Positions 25,855 through 34,222 of a stretch of 64,000 nt of DNA are shown here, piece after piece (positions within the stretch are counted from its first letter, which is position 1; each line of letters opens with the position of its first letter). The translations under genes and the position numbers were made by a program. This DNA is from Algoriphagus formosus. GTDB lineage: Bacteria > Bacteroidota > Bacteroidia > Cytophagales > Cyclobacteriaceae. Below the pieces are notes generated by a model. It searched no databases, had not been told where the DNA came from, and was given only the letters and a program-made list of their open reading frames with translations. The stretch covers positions 1,145,267-1,209,266 of the forward strand of contig NZ_NIUC01000002.1 of the NCBI RefSeq assembly GCF_002807035.1, read 5' to 3'.

Positions 25855-27720
25855 TTATCTTCCTAAGTATACAGTAAGAATAGAAAGGTCTGCGGGTGAT
25901 ACTCCGCTTATTCTTGAAGCTTGTCCTAAGGTAATTGGCCTAATTTTATTGAGCTTTTGTCTACCTTCTGCGGATAAAGCAGGAACCTGAAGATAATCGA
26001 ATTTTTGAGGTATTTTGAAATCTTCCATATTCGACAGCTTCTCAACCATTTGCCGTTCTTTTTCGATGTAGCTATCGTACTTGATCTGGATCTCTGCTTG
26101 CTCCAATACATCCTGGGCGAAACCTGAAAGATAGCTTTCTAAGTCCTTATCCAGCATTTTCAATTCATTTACACCGATCTGCGGCCTTTTCAATAGCTTT
26201 TCTATTGAAATCTTCTCCCGAATTGTAGCCGTTCCTATTTCTTCAAGAATTTCATTGGAAATAGCAGGTTCCAGCTTTTTCTGTTTTAGATCGTTTATCA
26301 ACCGAGCAGTTTCTTCTTTTTTGCTCTGTACTTTATCGAAGCGTGATTGTTCTGCCAGTCCAATCTGATATCCTCTCTCCGTAAGTCTAATGTCTGCATT
26401 ATCTTGTCTTAGAAGTAATCGGAACTCAGCTCTGGAAGTAAACATTCGGTAAGGTTCCTCTGTACCTTTATTGATCAAATCATCGATTAGTACTCCGATG
26501 TATGCTTCTGATCTTTGAAGGACAAAAGGGTCTTTCTCTTTAACTTTCAAGCTAGCATTAATTCCAGCTATTAATCCTTGTGATCCAGCTTCTTCATATC
26601 CCGTGGTGCCGTTTATCTGACCGGCAAAGAATAGATTCTCTACTAGCTTTGTCTCAAGGGTTAGACTCAATTGTGTTGGAGGGAAAAAGTCATATTCAAT
26701 GGCATATCCTGGACGGAACATTTTCGCATTTTCAAACCCAGGTATCTGCCGCATGGCTTTATATTGAACGTCCTCAGGTAATGAGGTTGAAAAGCCATTT
26801 ACATAGATTTCAACAGTATTCCAACCTTCTGGTTCTACGAAAATTTGATGTCTTTCGCGTTCTGCAAATCTATTGATTTTGTCCTCAATGGATGGGCAAT
26901 ACCTAGGTCCCAGGCCTTGAATTCGTCCATTAAACATGGGTGAACGATCAAAACCGGTCTCTAACGTCTCATGAACATCTTTATTGGTATATGTAATCCA
27001 ACAAGTTCTTTGTTCTTTTAAAGGGCTTGTTTCATCAGAATAGCTGAATTTTTCAGGGTTTTCATCTCCATATTGGATCTCCATTTTAGAGTAGTCTAGA
27101 CTTCGACCATCCACTCTAGGTGGTGTTCCTGTCTTCATTCTTCCAGATTCAAATCCCAATTCAACCAATTGCTCGGTGATTCCTTTTGATGCTGATTCGC
27201 CTGTTCTTCCTCCTCCAAATTGCTTTTCGCCTATATGTATGATTCCATTTAGGAACGTTCCATTTGTAAGAACGACAGATTTACCAGCTATTTCTATGCC
27301 CATACCAGTTCGTACGCCAACTACTCGTCCGCCTTTCACCACAATACCGGTTACCATTTCCTGCCAGAAATCTACATTTGGGTTTCTTTCTAAGGCTAAT
27401 CTCCACTCTTCTGCAAAGCGCATTCGGTCATTTTGGGATCTTGGAGACCACATTGCAGGCCCTTTAGATCGGTTGAGCATTCGAAACTGAATCATGGATT
27501 TGTCTGAAATTATACCAGACATACCTCCTAGTGCATCAATTTCCCGGACTATCTGTCCTTTTGCTACTCCACCCATTGCAGGATTACAAGACATCTGAGC
27601 AATGGTGTTCATATTCATGGTGCATAAAAGCACCTTGGAACCCATCTTTGCTGCAGCATGTGCTGCTTCACAGCCCGCATGGCCTGCCCCTACTACAATG
27701 ACATCGTATTGATCGAACAT
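25855..27720 (-). CDS. mnmG: tRNA uridine-5-carboxymethylaminomethyl modification enzyme MnmG (GidA)
   Basis: The 621-residue protein has the FAD-binding VVGAGHAGCEAA at residues 10-21, the GidA signatures GGRTGESASKGITEQL and NGTTGYEEAGSQGLIAG, and the C-terminal helical MnmE-interacting domain ending near SPADLSILTVYL. With MnmE it installs the cmnm5 group on the wobble uridine of certain tRNAs. Two parS sites lie just upstream of its start. In many bacteria gidA/mnmG is an origin-linked gene, which fits the candidate origin 2.5 kb away. Confidence 0.97.
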   Translation of the reverse strand: MFDQYDVIVVGAGHAGCEAAHAAAKMGSKVLLCTMNMNTIAQMSCNPAMGGVAKGQIVREIDALGGMSGIISDKSMIQFRMLNRSKGPAMWSPRSQNDRMRFAEEWRLALERNPNVDFWQEMVTGIVVKGGRVVGVRTGMGIEIAGKSVVLTNGTFLNGIIHIGEKQFGGGRTGESASKGITEQLVELGFESGRMKTGTPPRVDGRSLDYSKMEIQYGDENPEKFSYSDETSPLKEQRTCWITYTNKDVHETLETGFDRSPMFNGRIQGLGPRYCPSIEDKINRFAERERHQIFVEPEGWNTVEIYVNGFSTSLPEDVQYKAMRQIPGFENAKMFRPGYAIEYDFFPPTQLSLTLETKLVENLFFAGQINGTTGYEEAGSQGLIAGINASLKVKEKDPFVLQRSEAYIGVLIDDLINKGTEEPYRMFTSRAEFRLLLRQDNADIRLTERGYQIGLAEQSRFDKVQSKKEETARLINDLKQKKLEPAISNEILEEIGTATIREKISIEKLLKRPQIGVNELKMLDKDLESYLSGFAQDVLEQAEIQIKYDSYIEKERQMVEKLSNMEDFKIPQKFDYLQVPALSAEGRQKLNKIRPITLGQASRISGVSPADLSILTVYLGR

Positions 27721-27735
27721 GTGTATTTTCTTTAC

Positions 27736-27751
27736 TGTTTCACGTGGAACA
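27736..27751. other. parS centromere-like site 1
   Basis: TGTTTCACGTGGAACA is a 16-base near-palindrome and matches the bacterial parS consensus TGTTnCACGTGnAACA, bound by ParB. It lies 16 bases before the mnmG start codon in the gap between ybeY and mnmG. Chromosomal parS sites normally cluster close to oriC. Confidence 0.88.
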
Positions 27752-27759
27752 TGGAAGGG

Positions 27760-28209
27760 TTATTTTCCTGTTTCACGTGGAACACTTAATTCTTCGAATA
27801 ATTTAATTCCTTCTGATTCCTTTCTTCTCATGGCTTTTACATCCCCTTCTTCTTTGTCCTTATAACCCATGAGGTGGAATAATCCGTGACCTATGACTCG
27901 GCTAAGTTCTTGTTGCAACTCTGATTTATGAGTCTTGGCATTTTCTTTAACTCTTTCTATGCTAATAAAGATGTCTCCTTCTATAACATTCTCCTCTTCC
28001 GAATTATCAAATGTGATGATATCAGTTAAGGTGTCATGATCTAGATATTCTAAATTGATTTTATGAAGGTATTCATCTGAGCAGAAGATGTAATTGAGTT
28101 CTACGATTTGAAAACCCTCTGAGGCGGCAAGTGAATTAAGCCAACCTTTGCGAACTCTTTTTTGAGCTAAATTGAAGCTTGTGTCTTCAGTAAAGAAATG
28201 AATCGCCAT
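27760..28209 (-). CDS. ybeY: Endoribonuclease YbeY (16S rRNA maturation)
   Basis: The 149-residue protein has the UPF0054 zinc motif HGLFHLMGYKD, preceded by GDIFISIERVKENA. The family normally has a third metal ligand histidine in GYDH; here the position reads GYKDKEE, a form I recall from other Bacteroidota YbeY proteins. YbeY acts in 16S rRNA 3' processing and quality control. The start MAIHFF at 28209 is chosen because it lies one base after the end of the upstream gene; a longer frame would overlap that gene. Its last codons contain a parS site. Confidence 0.9.
   Translation of the reverse strand: MAIHFFTEDTSFNLAQKRVRKGWLNSLAASEGFQIVELNYIFCSDEYLHKINLEYLDHDTLTDIITFDNSEEENVIEGDIFISIERVKENAKTHKSELQQELSRVIGHGLFHLMGYKDKEEGDVKAMRRKESEGIKLFEELSVPRETGK
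27769..27784. other. parS centromere-like site 2, inside the ybeY 3' end
   Basis: This is a second perfect copy of TGTTTCACGTGGAACA, 33 bases from the first. It is embedded in the final codons of ybeY, where it is read as Val-Pro-Arg-Glu-Thr. Two identical 16-base sites this close cannot easily be chance. Confidence 0.88.
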
Positions 28210-28210
28210 T

Positions 28211-28612
28211 TCAATCCATGTAAAAAGAAAGAATGGTTTTCTTTCCTTGGTTTTCAAATTTTACTTCATCGCTTAGATGCTTGATCAAGAAGATTCCTCT
28301 ACCCCCTGGTTTCTCAATATTTTCGGGTGCAGTTGGATCCGGAAGATTATCAATTTCAAACCCATTTCCTTCATCTTCGATGACAAAACTTAATTTGTCA
28401 TCCTCTGCCATTAATTCTAAATGAACCAGTTTTTCCTTATCACTTTGATTTCCGTGTAGAATGGCGTTGCTGATACATTCTGTTACAGAAATCATGATGT
28501 TGCCATAGATGTCATCATTAATATCAAACTTTTCCCTTGCATTATCGATGAAGCTTTCAATTATCTTGATATTATCGATTAATGAGGGTATTGAAATTTT
28601 TATGGAGTTCAT
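28211..28612 (-). CDS. Anti-sigma-factor-type serine kinase (RsbW-like HATPase)
   Basis: The 133-residue protein is a stand-alone GHKL ATPase domain. It has the N box ECISNAILHGN, the G1 box DEGNGF and the G2 box GGRGIFLI. This matches HATPase_c_2 proteins such as RsbW/SpoIIAB, which phosphorylate anti-anti-sigma partners or bind sigma factors. No partner gene lies next to it, so its target is unknown. It sits between xth and ybeY, one base from the latter, in a long minus-strand gene train. Confidence 0.85.
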   Translation of the reverse strand: MNSIKISIPSLIDNIKIIESFIDNAREKFDINDDIYGNIMISVTECISNAILHGNQSDKEKLVHLELMAEDDKLSFVIEDEGNGFEIDNLPDPTAPENIEKPGGRGIFLIKHLSDEVKFENQGKKTILSFYMD

Positions 28613-28643
28613 GATAAAATTTTGACTATAGCAACAAATAATT

Positions 28644-29411
28644 TTATAATTCCTTTATTTCCAAAGAGATAGGACAATGATCTGAGTGGATCACATCTTG
28701 GAGAATATTAGCACTTTTCAAACGACTTTCCATGGCTTGAGTTGCCATATGATAATCTATTCGCCATCCTAAGTTTTTGTTTCTGGCATTTGCTCGATAG
28801 CTCCACCACGAATATTGATGTGGATCCTGATTGAAGTGACGGAATGTATCGATAAATCCTGATTCAGTGAATTTATCCATCCAAGCTCTTTCTTCTGGAA
28901 GGAATCCACTTGAGTTTTTATTAGAAACAGGGTTGTGAATATCTATAGGCTTATGGCAGATGTTATAATCACCACTCAAGATCAAATTTGGATTCTCTTC
29001 TCTTAGGTCTTGCATGTAGCCGAAGATATCGTCTAGGAATTCGTATTTGAAGTCCTGTCGAATATCACCGGTGGTACCAGATGGGAAGTAGGCAGACAGA
29101 AATGAGAAGTCCTCAAAATCTGCCTGTATTATTCTGCCTTCTTGATCGTACTTTTCCAGACCCATTCCATACTTCACATTTTTTGGAGTGGATTTGGAAA
29201 ATATAGCCACACCAGAATAGCCTTTTTTCTCAGCTGGAAACCAATACAAATTATAGCCTAAGTCTTTGAAAACCTGGGTTTCTACTTGGTTTTCATGGGC
29301 CTTAAGTTCCTGTATACCAATGATATCCGGATTTTCTTTTGCAAGCCAATCAGCAAAGCCTTTGTTCATGGCTGCTCGGATTCCATTGACATTATAGGAG
29401 AGAATTTTCAT
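28644..29411 (-). CDS. xth: Exodeoxyribonuclease III / AP endonuclease
   Basis: The 255-residue protein follows the EEP-fold plan. It has the metal-binding IIGIQELKAH (catalytic Glu), the catalytic NLILSGDYNI, the WRIDYHM element and the terminal SDHCPISLEI catalytic His. It cuts abasic sites and degrades double-stranded DNA 3' to 5'. Its start lies one base after the stop of the hypothetical gene upstream. Together with nth elsewhere in the window it belongs to base excision repair. Confidence 0.94.
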   Translation of the reverse strand: MKILSYNVNGIRAAMNKGFADWLAKENPDIIGIQELKAHENQVETQVFKDLGYNLYWFPAEKKGYSGVAIFSKSTPKNVKYGMGLEKYDQEGRIIQADFEDFSFLSAYFPSGTTGDIRQDFKYEFLDDIFGYMQDLREENPNLILSGDYNICHKPIDIHNPVSNKNSSGFLPEERAWMDKFTESGFIDTFRHFNQDPHQYSWWSYRANARNKNLGWRIDYHMATQAMESRLKSANILQDVIHSDHCPISLEIKEL

Positions 29412-29412
29412 C

Positions 29413-29775
29413 TTAATCTATTTGCAGTTCGTATTCTTTTTCAAAGTATTCTAATACTTGGATTTTCAACAACTTCTCCTGCTCCAACAAGTCGAAGTGT
29501 GGTAACTCTTGTTTTAAATTCCAATGAGGCCAACCATCCTGGTCTACATATTCAAGTTCGTAATAACCGGCATAGCTGAGAACTTTACAAATGGCAATGT
29601 GCATCAAGTCCTGCTTTTCTTCTTTAGAGAAATGCTTTGATCCCTTACCAAGTTCCTGTACCCCAATTAAAAACAAGACTCCATTGAGATCCTTGGGTTT
29701 CTTACCGATAGTTTCTTCCAATTCTAGAAGCAACTTTCCCCACTTTCTTTCTAAATCAAGATCTCTTTTAAACAT
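29413..29775 (-). CDS. Conserved hypothetical protein, 120 residues
   Basis: This is a soluble, helical, acidic protein without signal or membrane segment. Features seen include LNGVLFLIGVQELGKG, KEEKQDLMHIAICKVL and a central tyrosine-rich AGYYELEYVDQDGWPHW. I recognise it as a Bacteroidota-type conserved hypothetical but know no function. It lies between the CMD-family gene (6 bases) and xth (1 base), so it is almost certainly co-transcribed with them. Confidence 0.7.
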   Translation of the reverse strand: MFKRDLDLERKWGKLLLELEETIGKKPKDLNGVLFLIGVQELGKGSKHFSKEEKQDLMHIAICKVLSYAGYYELEYVDQDGWPHWNLKQELPHFDLLEQEKLLKIQVLEYFEKEYELQID

Positions 29776-29781
29776 TATAAA

Positions 29782-30123
29782 CTATTGATTTTCAAGTGTT
29801 TCCCAATACTCTACGGCTCTTCTTAAATGCGGAATGACGATAGATCCACCGATCAAAACAGCAATAGAAAAGACCTCAAATACTTCTTTTCTCGTGACTC
29901 CGGACTCAAAGCAAGAGCCCAAATGGTACTTGACGCAGTCGTCGCATCGCATCACCATGGAACAAGCCAAACCAATCATTTCTTTGCTTTTGATATCTAA
30001 AGCTCCAGCAGCATAAGCATTGGTGTCGAGGTTGAAGAACCTTTTGATCACCTTGTTGTCCTCAGCGAGAATCCGCTCGTTCATTTTAGCGCGGTAATCG
30101 TTGAATTCTTCCAATAAACCCAT
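29782..30123 (-). CDS. Carboxymuconolactone decarboxylase family (AhpD-like) protein
   Basis: The 113-residue protein carries the AhpD-type redox motif CDDCVKYH (CxxC followed three residues later by His) within a helical CMD fold. A second segment, TRKEVFEVFSIAVLIGG, is typical of the family. Small CMD proteins act as alkylhydroperoxidase-like thiol enzymes; the substrate is unknown. It is the first gene of the minus-strand train running to the candidate origin and is divergent from the ComF-like gene. Confidence 0.85.
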   Translation of the reverse strand: MGLLEEFNDYRAKMNERILAEDNKVIKRFFNLDTNAYAAGALDIKSKEMIGLACSMVMRCDDCVKYHLGSCFESGVTRKEVFEVFSIAVLIGGSIVIPHLRRAVEYWETLENQ

Positions 30124-30158
30124 TAAATTAATGCATTAGTGTTGAATAATCTGCAAAT

Positions 30159-30174
30159 ATACAGATATCTGTAT
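30159..30174. promoter_or_regulatory. Perfect 16-bp palindrome at the start of the comF-like gene
   Basis: ATACAGATATCTGTAT is a perfect palindrome in the 49-base divergent gap; its last two bases are the first two of the ATG start codon of the ComF-like gene. It may be an operator for the divergent pair. No regulator is linked, so this is a sequence observation only. Confidence 0.35.
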
Positions 30175-30901
30175 GACCCATGAACAACAGCCTTTTAATC
30201 CAAAGCGTTTATTCTTCTTCAAAGATTTTTTGGATCTGATTTTTCCGCAAAATTGTGTGTCTTGCGGAAGGAACCTGTTTGATTGGGAATTGAGTCTTTG
30301 TGGTATTTGTAAAAACAAACTACCTGTTTCAAGTTACCACCTTCGACCGACAGATAATGACTTAACACAAAAGCTTCAAGGTCTTTGTCCCGTCTCGCGT
30401 TGTATCTCTTTTCTGAAGTTTTCCCGAAAGGGTATGAGCCAAAAGCTACTTCATACGCTCAAATACCGAAATAAGCCAGAATTAGGAAGGGTTTTGGGAA
30501 ATCTTTTTGGTAAAATTTTGATCGAAACCGACTTCGCCGGCACTTGGGATGCTATCGTGCCTGTTCCCTTGCACCCTCAAAAACTCAAACGAAGAGGATA
30601 TAATCAAAGTGAAGAGTTTGCGAAAGGAATCGCGGAAGTTTTGGCTATTACTGTCGAAAATTGTCTGGAAAGACGCAAATGGACAGAAACGCAAACCAAT
30701 AAGTCGAGAATAGAACGAATCGAGAACGTTTCTGGAGTATTTGAGATAAAAAATACCGCTCAGATACTAGGCAAAAACCTCCTTTTGGTGGATGATGTGA
30801 TTACCACGGGCGCTACACTTGCCGCTTCTGCAACTATTTTGTGGGAGAATGGAGCAAAAACAGTAGATTTGGCTACCATCGCTGCAGGCGGAGGGTACTG
30901 A
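30173..30901 (+). CDS. ComF family phosphoribosyltransferase-like protein
   Basis: The 242-residue protein has an N-terminal double zinc-ribbon-like CxxC pair (CVSCGRN and LCGICKNK), a middle segment WDAIVPVPLHPQKLKRRGYNQSEEFAKGIA, and the PRTase signature LLLVDDVITTGATLA near the C terminus. This is the ComF/GntX plan, linked to DNA uptake and processing in competent bacteria and otherwise of unclear role. It is the first of a plus-strand series that continues three bases later with the DinB-type gene. Confidence 0.9.
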   Translation: MTHEQQPFNPKRLFFFKDFLDLIFPQNCVSCGRNLFDWELSLCGICKNKLPVSSYHLRPTDNDLTQKLQGLCPVSRCISFLKFSRKGMSQKLLHTLKYRNKPELGRVLGNLFGKILIETDFAGTWDAIVPVPLHPQKLKRRGYNQSEEFAKGIAEVLAITVENCLERRKWTETQTNKSRIERIENVSGVFEIKNTAQILGKNLLLVDDVITTGATLAASATILWENGAKTVDLATIAAGGGY

Positions 30902-30904
30902 AAA

Positions 30905-31429
30905 ATGATAGACATCGAATCACTCAAATATCCCATTGGCAGGTTTTCTATGCCTGAAAAGCCGGATTTGGAAACGGTTATTTCAGAAATCACCCAATTC
31001 CCAGAATTGATTGAAGCTGCGACTGCCAAACTTTCAAAGGCTCAGTTGGATAGTCCTTACCGACCGGGCGGATGGTCCGTGAGGCAAGTGGTGCACCATT
31101 TGGCTGACAGCCATATGAATGCTTTTATCCGCTTTAAACTCACTTTGACAGAGGACACACCTACCATCAAACCATATTTGGAAGCCTCATGGGCAAATTT
31201 GGCAGATAGCTATCTTGACATTGAATCATCCATTATTTTGCTCAAGCAAATCCATTTTAAATGGGCTGTTTTGCTTGAAAGCATGAGTGCTGAGGATTTT
31301 GATCGCTGCTATTTCCATCCCGAATCCCAAAAAAAGGTTCCTCTATCGGAAGCTACTCATCTTTATGCTTGGCATGGATTGCATCATTTAGCTCATATTC
31401 AGCATTTGGCCCTTCGAGAAAACTGGTAA
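30905..31429 (+). CDS. DinB/YfiT-type metal-dependent hydrolase or thiol transferase
   Basis: The 174-residue protein has the DinB four-helix fold with the three-histidine metal site. The first histidines lie in VRQVVHHLADSHMNAF and the others in the C-terminal HGLHHLAHIQHL. The KYPIGRF-type N terminus (here LKYPIGRFSMPE) is characteristic of Bacillus YfiT/BstA. Relatives are putative hydrolases or thiol-S-transferases acting with bacillithiol. The gene lies 3 bases after the ComF-like gene and 12 before the SDR gene. Confidence 0.85.
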   Translation: MIDIESLKYPIGRFSMPEKPDLETVISEITQFPELIEAATAKLSKAQLDSPYRPGGWSVRQVVHHLADSHMNAFIRFKLTLTEDTPTIKPYLEASWANLADSYLDIESSIILLKQIHFKWAVLLESMSAEDFDRCYFHPESQKKVPLSEATHLYAWHGLHHLAHIQHLALRENW

Positions 31430-31441
31430 AATTTAAAAATC

Positions 31442-32200
31442 ATGTACGTTTCCCTTGAAAATCAAAGAATCCTTGTCACCGGAGCTTCACGCGGTATAGG
31501 TCGTGCTATCGCAAAACAACTTTCCGACTCAGGAGCAGAAGTGATTATTCATTTTAATTCCAACAGAAAAGAAGCGGAAAGTTTACAGGCTGAATTGAAA
31601 AACCCTTCTCATTTGGAGCCTTGTGATTTAGCAGATAGCAATCAGGTAATGGGTTTTATTCCCAAATTGGTAGAGAAATATGGGCCTATTTCCGCTTTGG
31701 TCAATAATGCTGGGATATCCCCTTCAGCACCCGATTCTTTGGAGACGGATGAATGGCTGAAAGTTTGGGAAAAAACCATGGCAGTCAATGCCACTGCAGT
31801 TGGCATTTTGTGTAAGGAGTTTATCGATCAGGCAAAACCACGGCAAAATGGGCGAATTGTGATGATTTCTTCTCGAGCAGCCTTTCGGGGCGATACGACG
31901 GACTATTTGGCCTATGCCGCATCCAAAGGGGCTTTGGTCAGCTTGACCCGATCGATTGCTAGACATTATGGCAAAGAAGGCATCAAGGCATTTTTGATAG
32001 CTCCTGGATTCACCAAAACAGACATGGCCAATGAGATTTTGTCAGTGTATGGTGAAGACTTTGCTTTAAAAGATATTGCTCTTAAAGAACTTGCCAGGCC
32101 GGAAGATATGGCGCCGATGGTGACTTTGCTTTGCTCCGGTCTTGCAGATCATGCAACAGGCACGTCAATAGACATCAATTCGGGCTCCTATGTGAGATAG
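31442..32200 (+). CDS. Short-chain dehydrogenase/reductase
   Basis: The 252-residue protein has the classical SDR elements: the cofactor loop TGASRGIG near residue 15, NNAG in LVNNAGISP, the catalytic serine in MISSRAAF, and the catalytic YAASKGAL. The C-terminal segment around TGTSIDINSGSYVR is typical of FabG-like enzymes. It is an NAD(P)H-dependent oxidoreductase of unknown substrate. It is followed seven bases later by the PLP decarboxylase, with which it may share a pathway. Confidence 0.9.
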   Translation: MYVSLENQRILVTGASRGIGRAIAKQLSDSGAEVIIHFNSNRKEAESLQAELKNPSHLEPCDLADSNQVMGFIPKLVEKYGPISALVNNAGISPSAPDSLETDEWLKVWEKTMAVNATAVGILCKEFIDQAKPRQNGRIVMISSRAAFRGDTTDYLAYAASKGALVSLTRSIARHYGKEGIKAFLIAPGFTKTDMANEILSVYGEDFALKDIALKELARPEDMAPMVTLLCSGLADHATGTSIDINSGSYVR

Positions 32201-32207
32201 ATTGAAA

Positions 32208-33632
32208 ATGGATAAACAAGAATTTAGAAAATATGCCCACCAGCTGGTGGATTGGATGGCGGACTACCTGGAAGAAAAGGAAAAATATCCGGTAACTCCT
32301 TCGGTCAAGCCTAGAGAAATTTATGATCAATTGCCTTCCACAGCCCCTGATCAGGGAGAGGACTTTGAAAAGATCTTTCAGGATTTTCAGGAAATCATTG
32401 TGCCAGGAATGACTCATTGGCAGCATCCGGCTTTTTTTGGATATTTCCCCGCAAATAATTCTGAGCCCTCCATTTTGGCAGAAATGCTTATGTCCACTTT
32501 GGGAGCACAATGCATGTCTTGGCTCACTTCTCCTGCCGCTACAGAGCTCGAGGAGTGCGTCTGTGACTGGCTTCGGGATGCAAAAGGAATTGATTCAACA
32601 TGGAAGGGAGTCATTCACGATACCGCAAGTACGGCCACTTTGAGCGCGATTTTGACTGCTCGAGAGCGAAAGTCTAATTGGGGAATCAATGAGAAGGGTT
32701 TTTCAGGTAAAGAACATTACCGAATCTATTCCTCCTCCCACGTGCATTCATCTATTGACAAGGCGATTCGAATCGCAGGTCTGGGTGTGGACAATCTCGT
32801 CAGAATTGAAGTAGATGAGGAATTTGCGATGATTCCTGAGGCTTTGGAAGCAGCCATCCAAAAGGATATTGATGCTGGAAAAACGCCTCTTTGTGTAGTC
32901 TCTGCTCTGGGCACTACCTCCAGTACAGCAGTAGACCCGATCGGTAAAATCTCGGAAATCACTCAAAAATTTGGCATTTGGCATCACATCGACGCTGCTT
33001 TTGCAGGCACTGCTCTGCTTTTACCCGAGTTTCAAAGTCTCATCAAAGGGCATGAAGCTGCGGATTCCTATGTTTTCAACCCACATAAGTGGATGTTCAC
33101 TAATTTCGATTGCACTGTTTTATTCTTGAAGGATCCCAAGGACCTTGTCCAAACATTTTCACTTACTCCTGAATACCTAAAGACTGATTTGGACAAAGAA
33201 GTCAACAATTACCGCGATTGGGGAATTCAATTGGGTCGGAGGTTTCGCGCTTTGAAGCTATGGTTTGTGATCCGGAGCTATGGCCTTAATGGAATTCGAG
33301 AAAAGCTGCGTCATCACCTGATGCTTACCCAAAAAGTAGTGCAGTGGATCAACCAAACCGATGATTTGGAAATCTTAGCTCCTGTAAAGTTCAATACCAT
33401 TTGCTTCCGGCAAAAATTGAGTTCAGGAGATCAAAATGCTGAAAATCAGTTTAATGAAAAGTGGATGGCAGCTGTAAATGAAACCGGCAAAGCTTTTTTT
33501 TCCCACACTAAATTGAATGGGAAATATGTAATTCGATGGGTCATCGGGCAAACCGACGTCACGGAGAAACATATCGAATCAGCCTGGGTTTTATTACTTG
33601 AAACACGCCAAAAGCTACTTCAAGAAATCTAA
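32208..33632 (+). CDS. Pyridoxal-dependent decarboxylase (aromatic-L-amino-acid decarboxylase family)
   Basis: The 474-residue protein matches group II decarboxylases. It has WQHPAFFGYFPA at the N-terminal substrate side, SSSHVHSSIDKA for the cofactor ring, HIDAAFAG for the PLP aspartate, and NPHKWMFTNFDC with the Schiff-base lysine. The likely substrates are tryptophan, tyrosine, DOPA or phenylalanine, giving the aromatic amine; the exact one is not readable. The ATG at 32208 is preferred over an in-frame TTG two codons earlier. Confidence 0.9.
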   Translation: MDKQEFRKYAHQLVDWMADYLEEKEKYPVTPSVKPREIYDQLPSTAPDQGEDFEKIFQDFQEIIVPGMTHWQHPAFFGYFPANNSEPSILAEMLMSTLGAQCMSWLTSPAATELEECVCDWLRDAKGIDSTWKGVIHDTASTATLSAILTARERKSNWGINEKGFSGKEHYRIYSSSHVHSSIDKAIRIAGLGVDNLVRIEVDEEFAMIPEALEAAIQKDIDAGKTPLCVVSALGTTSSTAVDPIGKISEITQKFGIWHHIDAAFAGTALLLPEFQSLIKGHEAADSYVFNPHKWMFTNFDCTVLFLKDPKDLVQTFSLTPEYLKTDLDKEVNNYRDWGIQLGRRFRALKLWFVIRSYGLNGIREKLRHHLMLTQKVVQWINQTDDLEILAPVKFNTICFRQKLSSGDQNAENQFNEKWMAAVNETGKAFFSHTKLNGKYVIRWVIGQTDVTEKHIESAWVLLLETRQKLLQEI

Positions 33633-33635
33633 AGC

Positions 33636-34214
33636 ATGCCTTCCAAAGATCCCATCCTTACTCCGGAGCTTCTAAAAATCATTAAAATCTTCGGTGCGGC
33701 TTCTATCCTTTTGGTGGTGGTTTTTTCTTTTTTTGACTCTTATCGTGCTAATAACTCTGGAGAGGACAGAACTTTCCGGATGACTTCAGCTTCTCGTCTA
33801 TATTTTCTCAATCTAAAAGCTATCAATTATGTGCGCGAGAATCGAAGCGATGCGGGAATGGTCCTTTATCGCCATAACGGCTTCGGTTTAGAAAGCGAAG
33901 AGGAAACCTTGATATTGGTCCTCATTTTAAACAGTCAGAAAGATGAAAGTTATCTTTATTTAGAGCCAAAGAACATAGATTGGCCCATTCGATTGTCTTT
34001 TGAGGAAAACGGTCAAACAAGACTGTTGAATTTTGAAAATGGAAATAAGTTTGATCACCTTGAGCAGGTCACTGAGCTCCAAAAACTCCTAGAAGAGGAG
34101 GTAAAACTGTTTTTACTAGACGAAGATCAAAAAATTCCACTTTGGAGCTCTGAATCTGAAAAAGACGCTGTCAAATTTACTTTTGAAGACTATTTTCGGA
34201 TTATCGAAAACTAA
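33636..34214 (+). CDS. Hypothetical membrane-anchored protein, 192 residues
   Basis: One membrane helix at about residues 16-34 (IFGAASILLVVVFSFF) is followed by a charged, probably periplasmic domain rich in acidic residues. It ends SEKDAVKFTFEDYFRIIEN. I do not recognise a family. It starts 3 bases after the decarboxylase stop and ends 8 bases before the thioesterase start, so it is part of the same operon. Confidence 0.65.
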   Translation: MPSKDPILTPELLKIIKIFGAASILLVVVFSFFDSYRANNSGEDRTFRMTSASRLYFLNLKAINYVRENRSDAGMVLYRHNGFGLESEEETLILVLILNSQKDESYLYLEPKNIDWPIRLSFEENGQTRLLNFENGNKFDHLEQVTELQKLLEEEVKLFLLDEDQKIPLWSSESEKDAVKFTFEDYFRIIEN

Positions 34215-34222
34215 ATCAAATT

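Noticed and set aside
28100-28209. Loss of function in YbeY because the third zinc-ligand histidine is missing
   Set aside because: The GYKDKEE form also occurs in other Bacteroidota YbeY proteins as far as I recall, so it is more likely a lineage variant than a defect.
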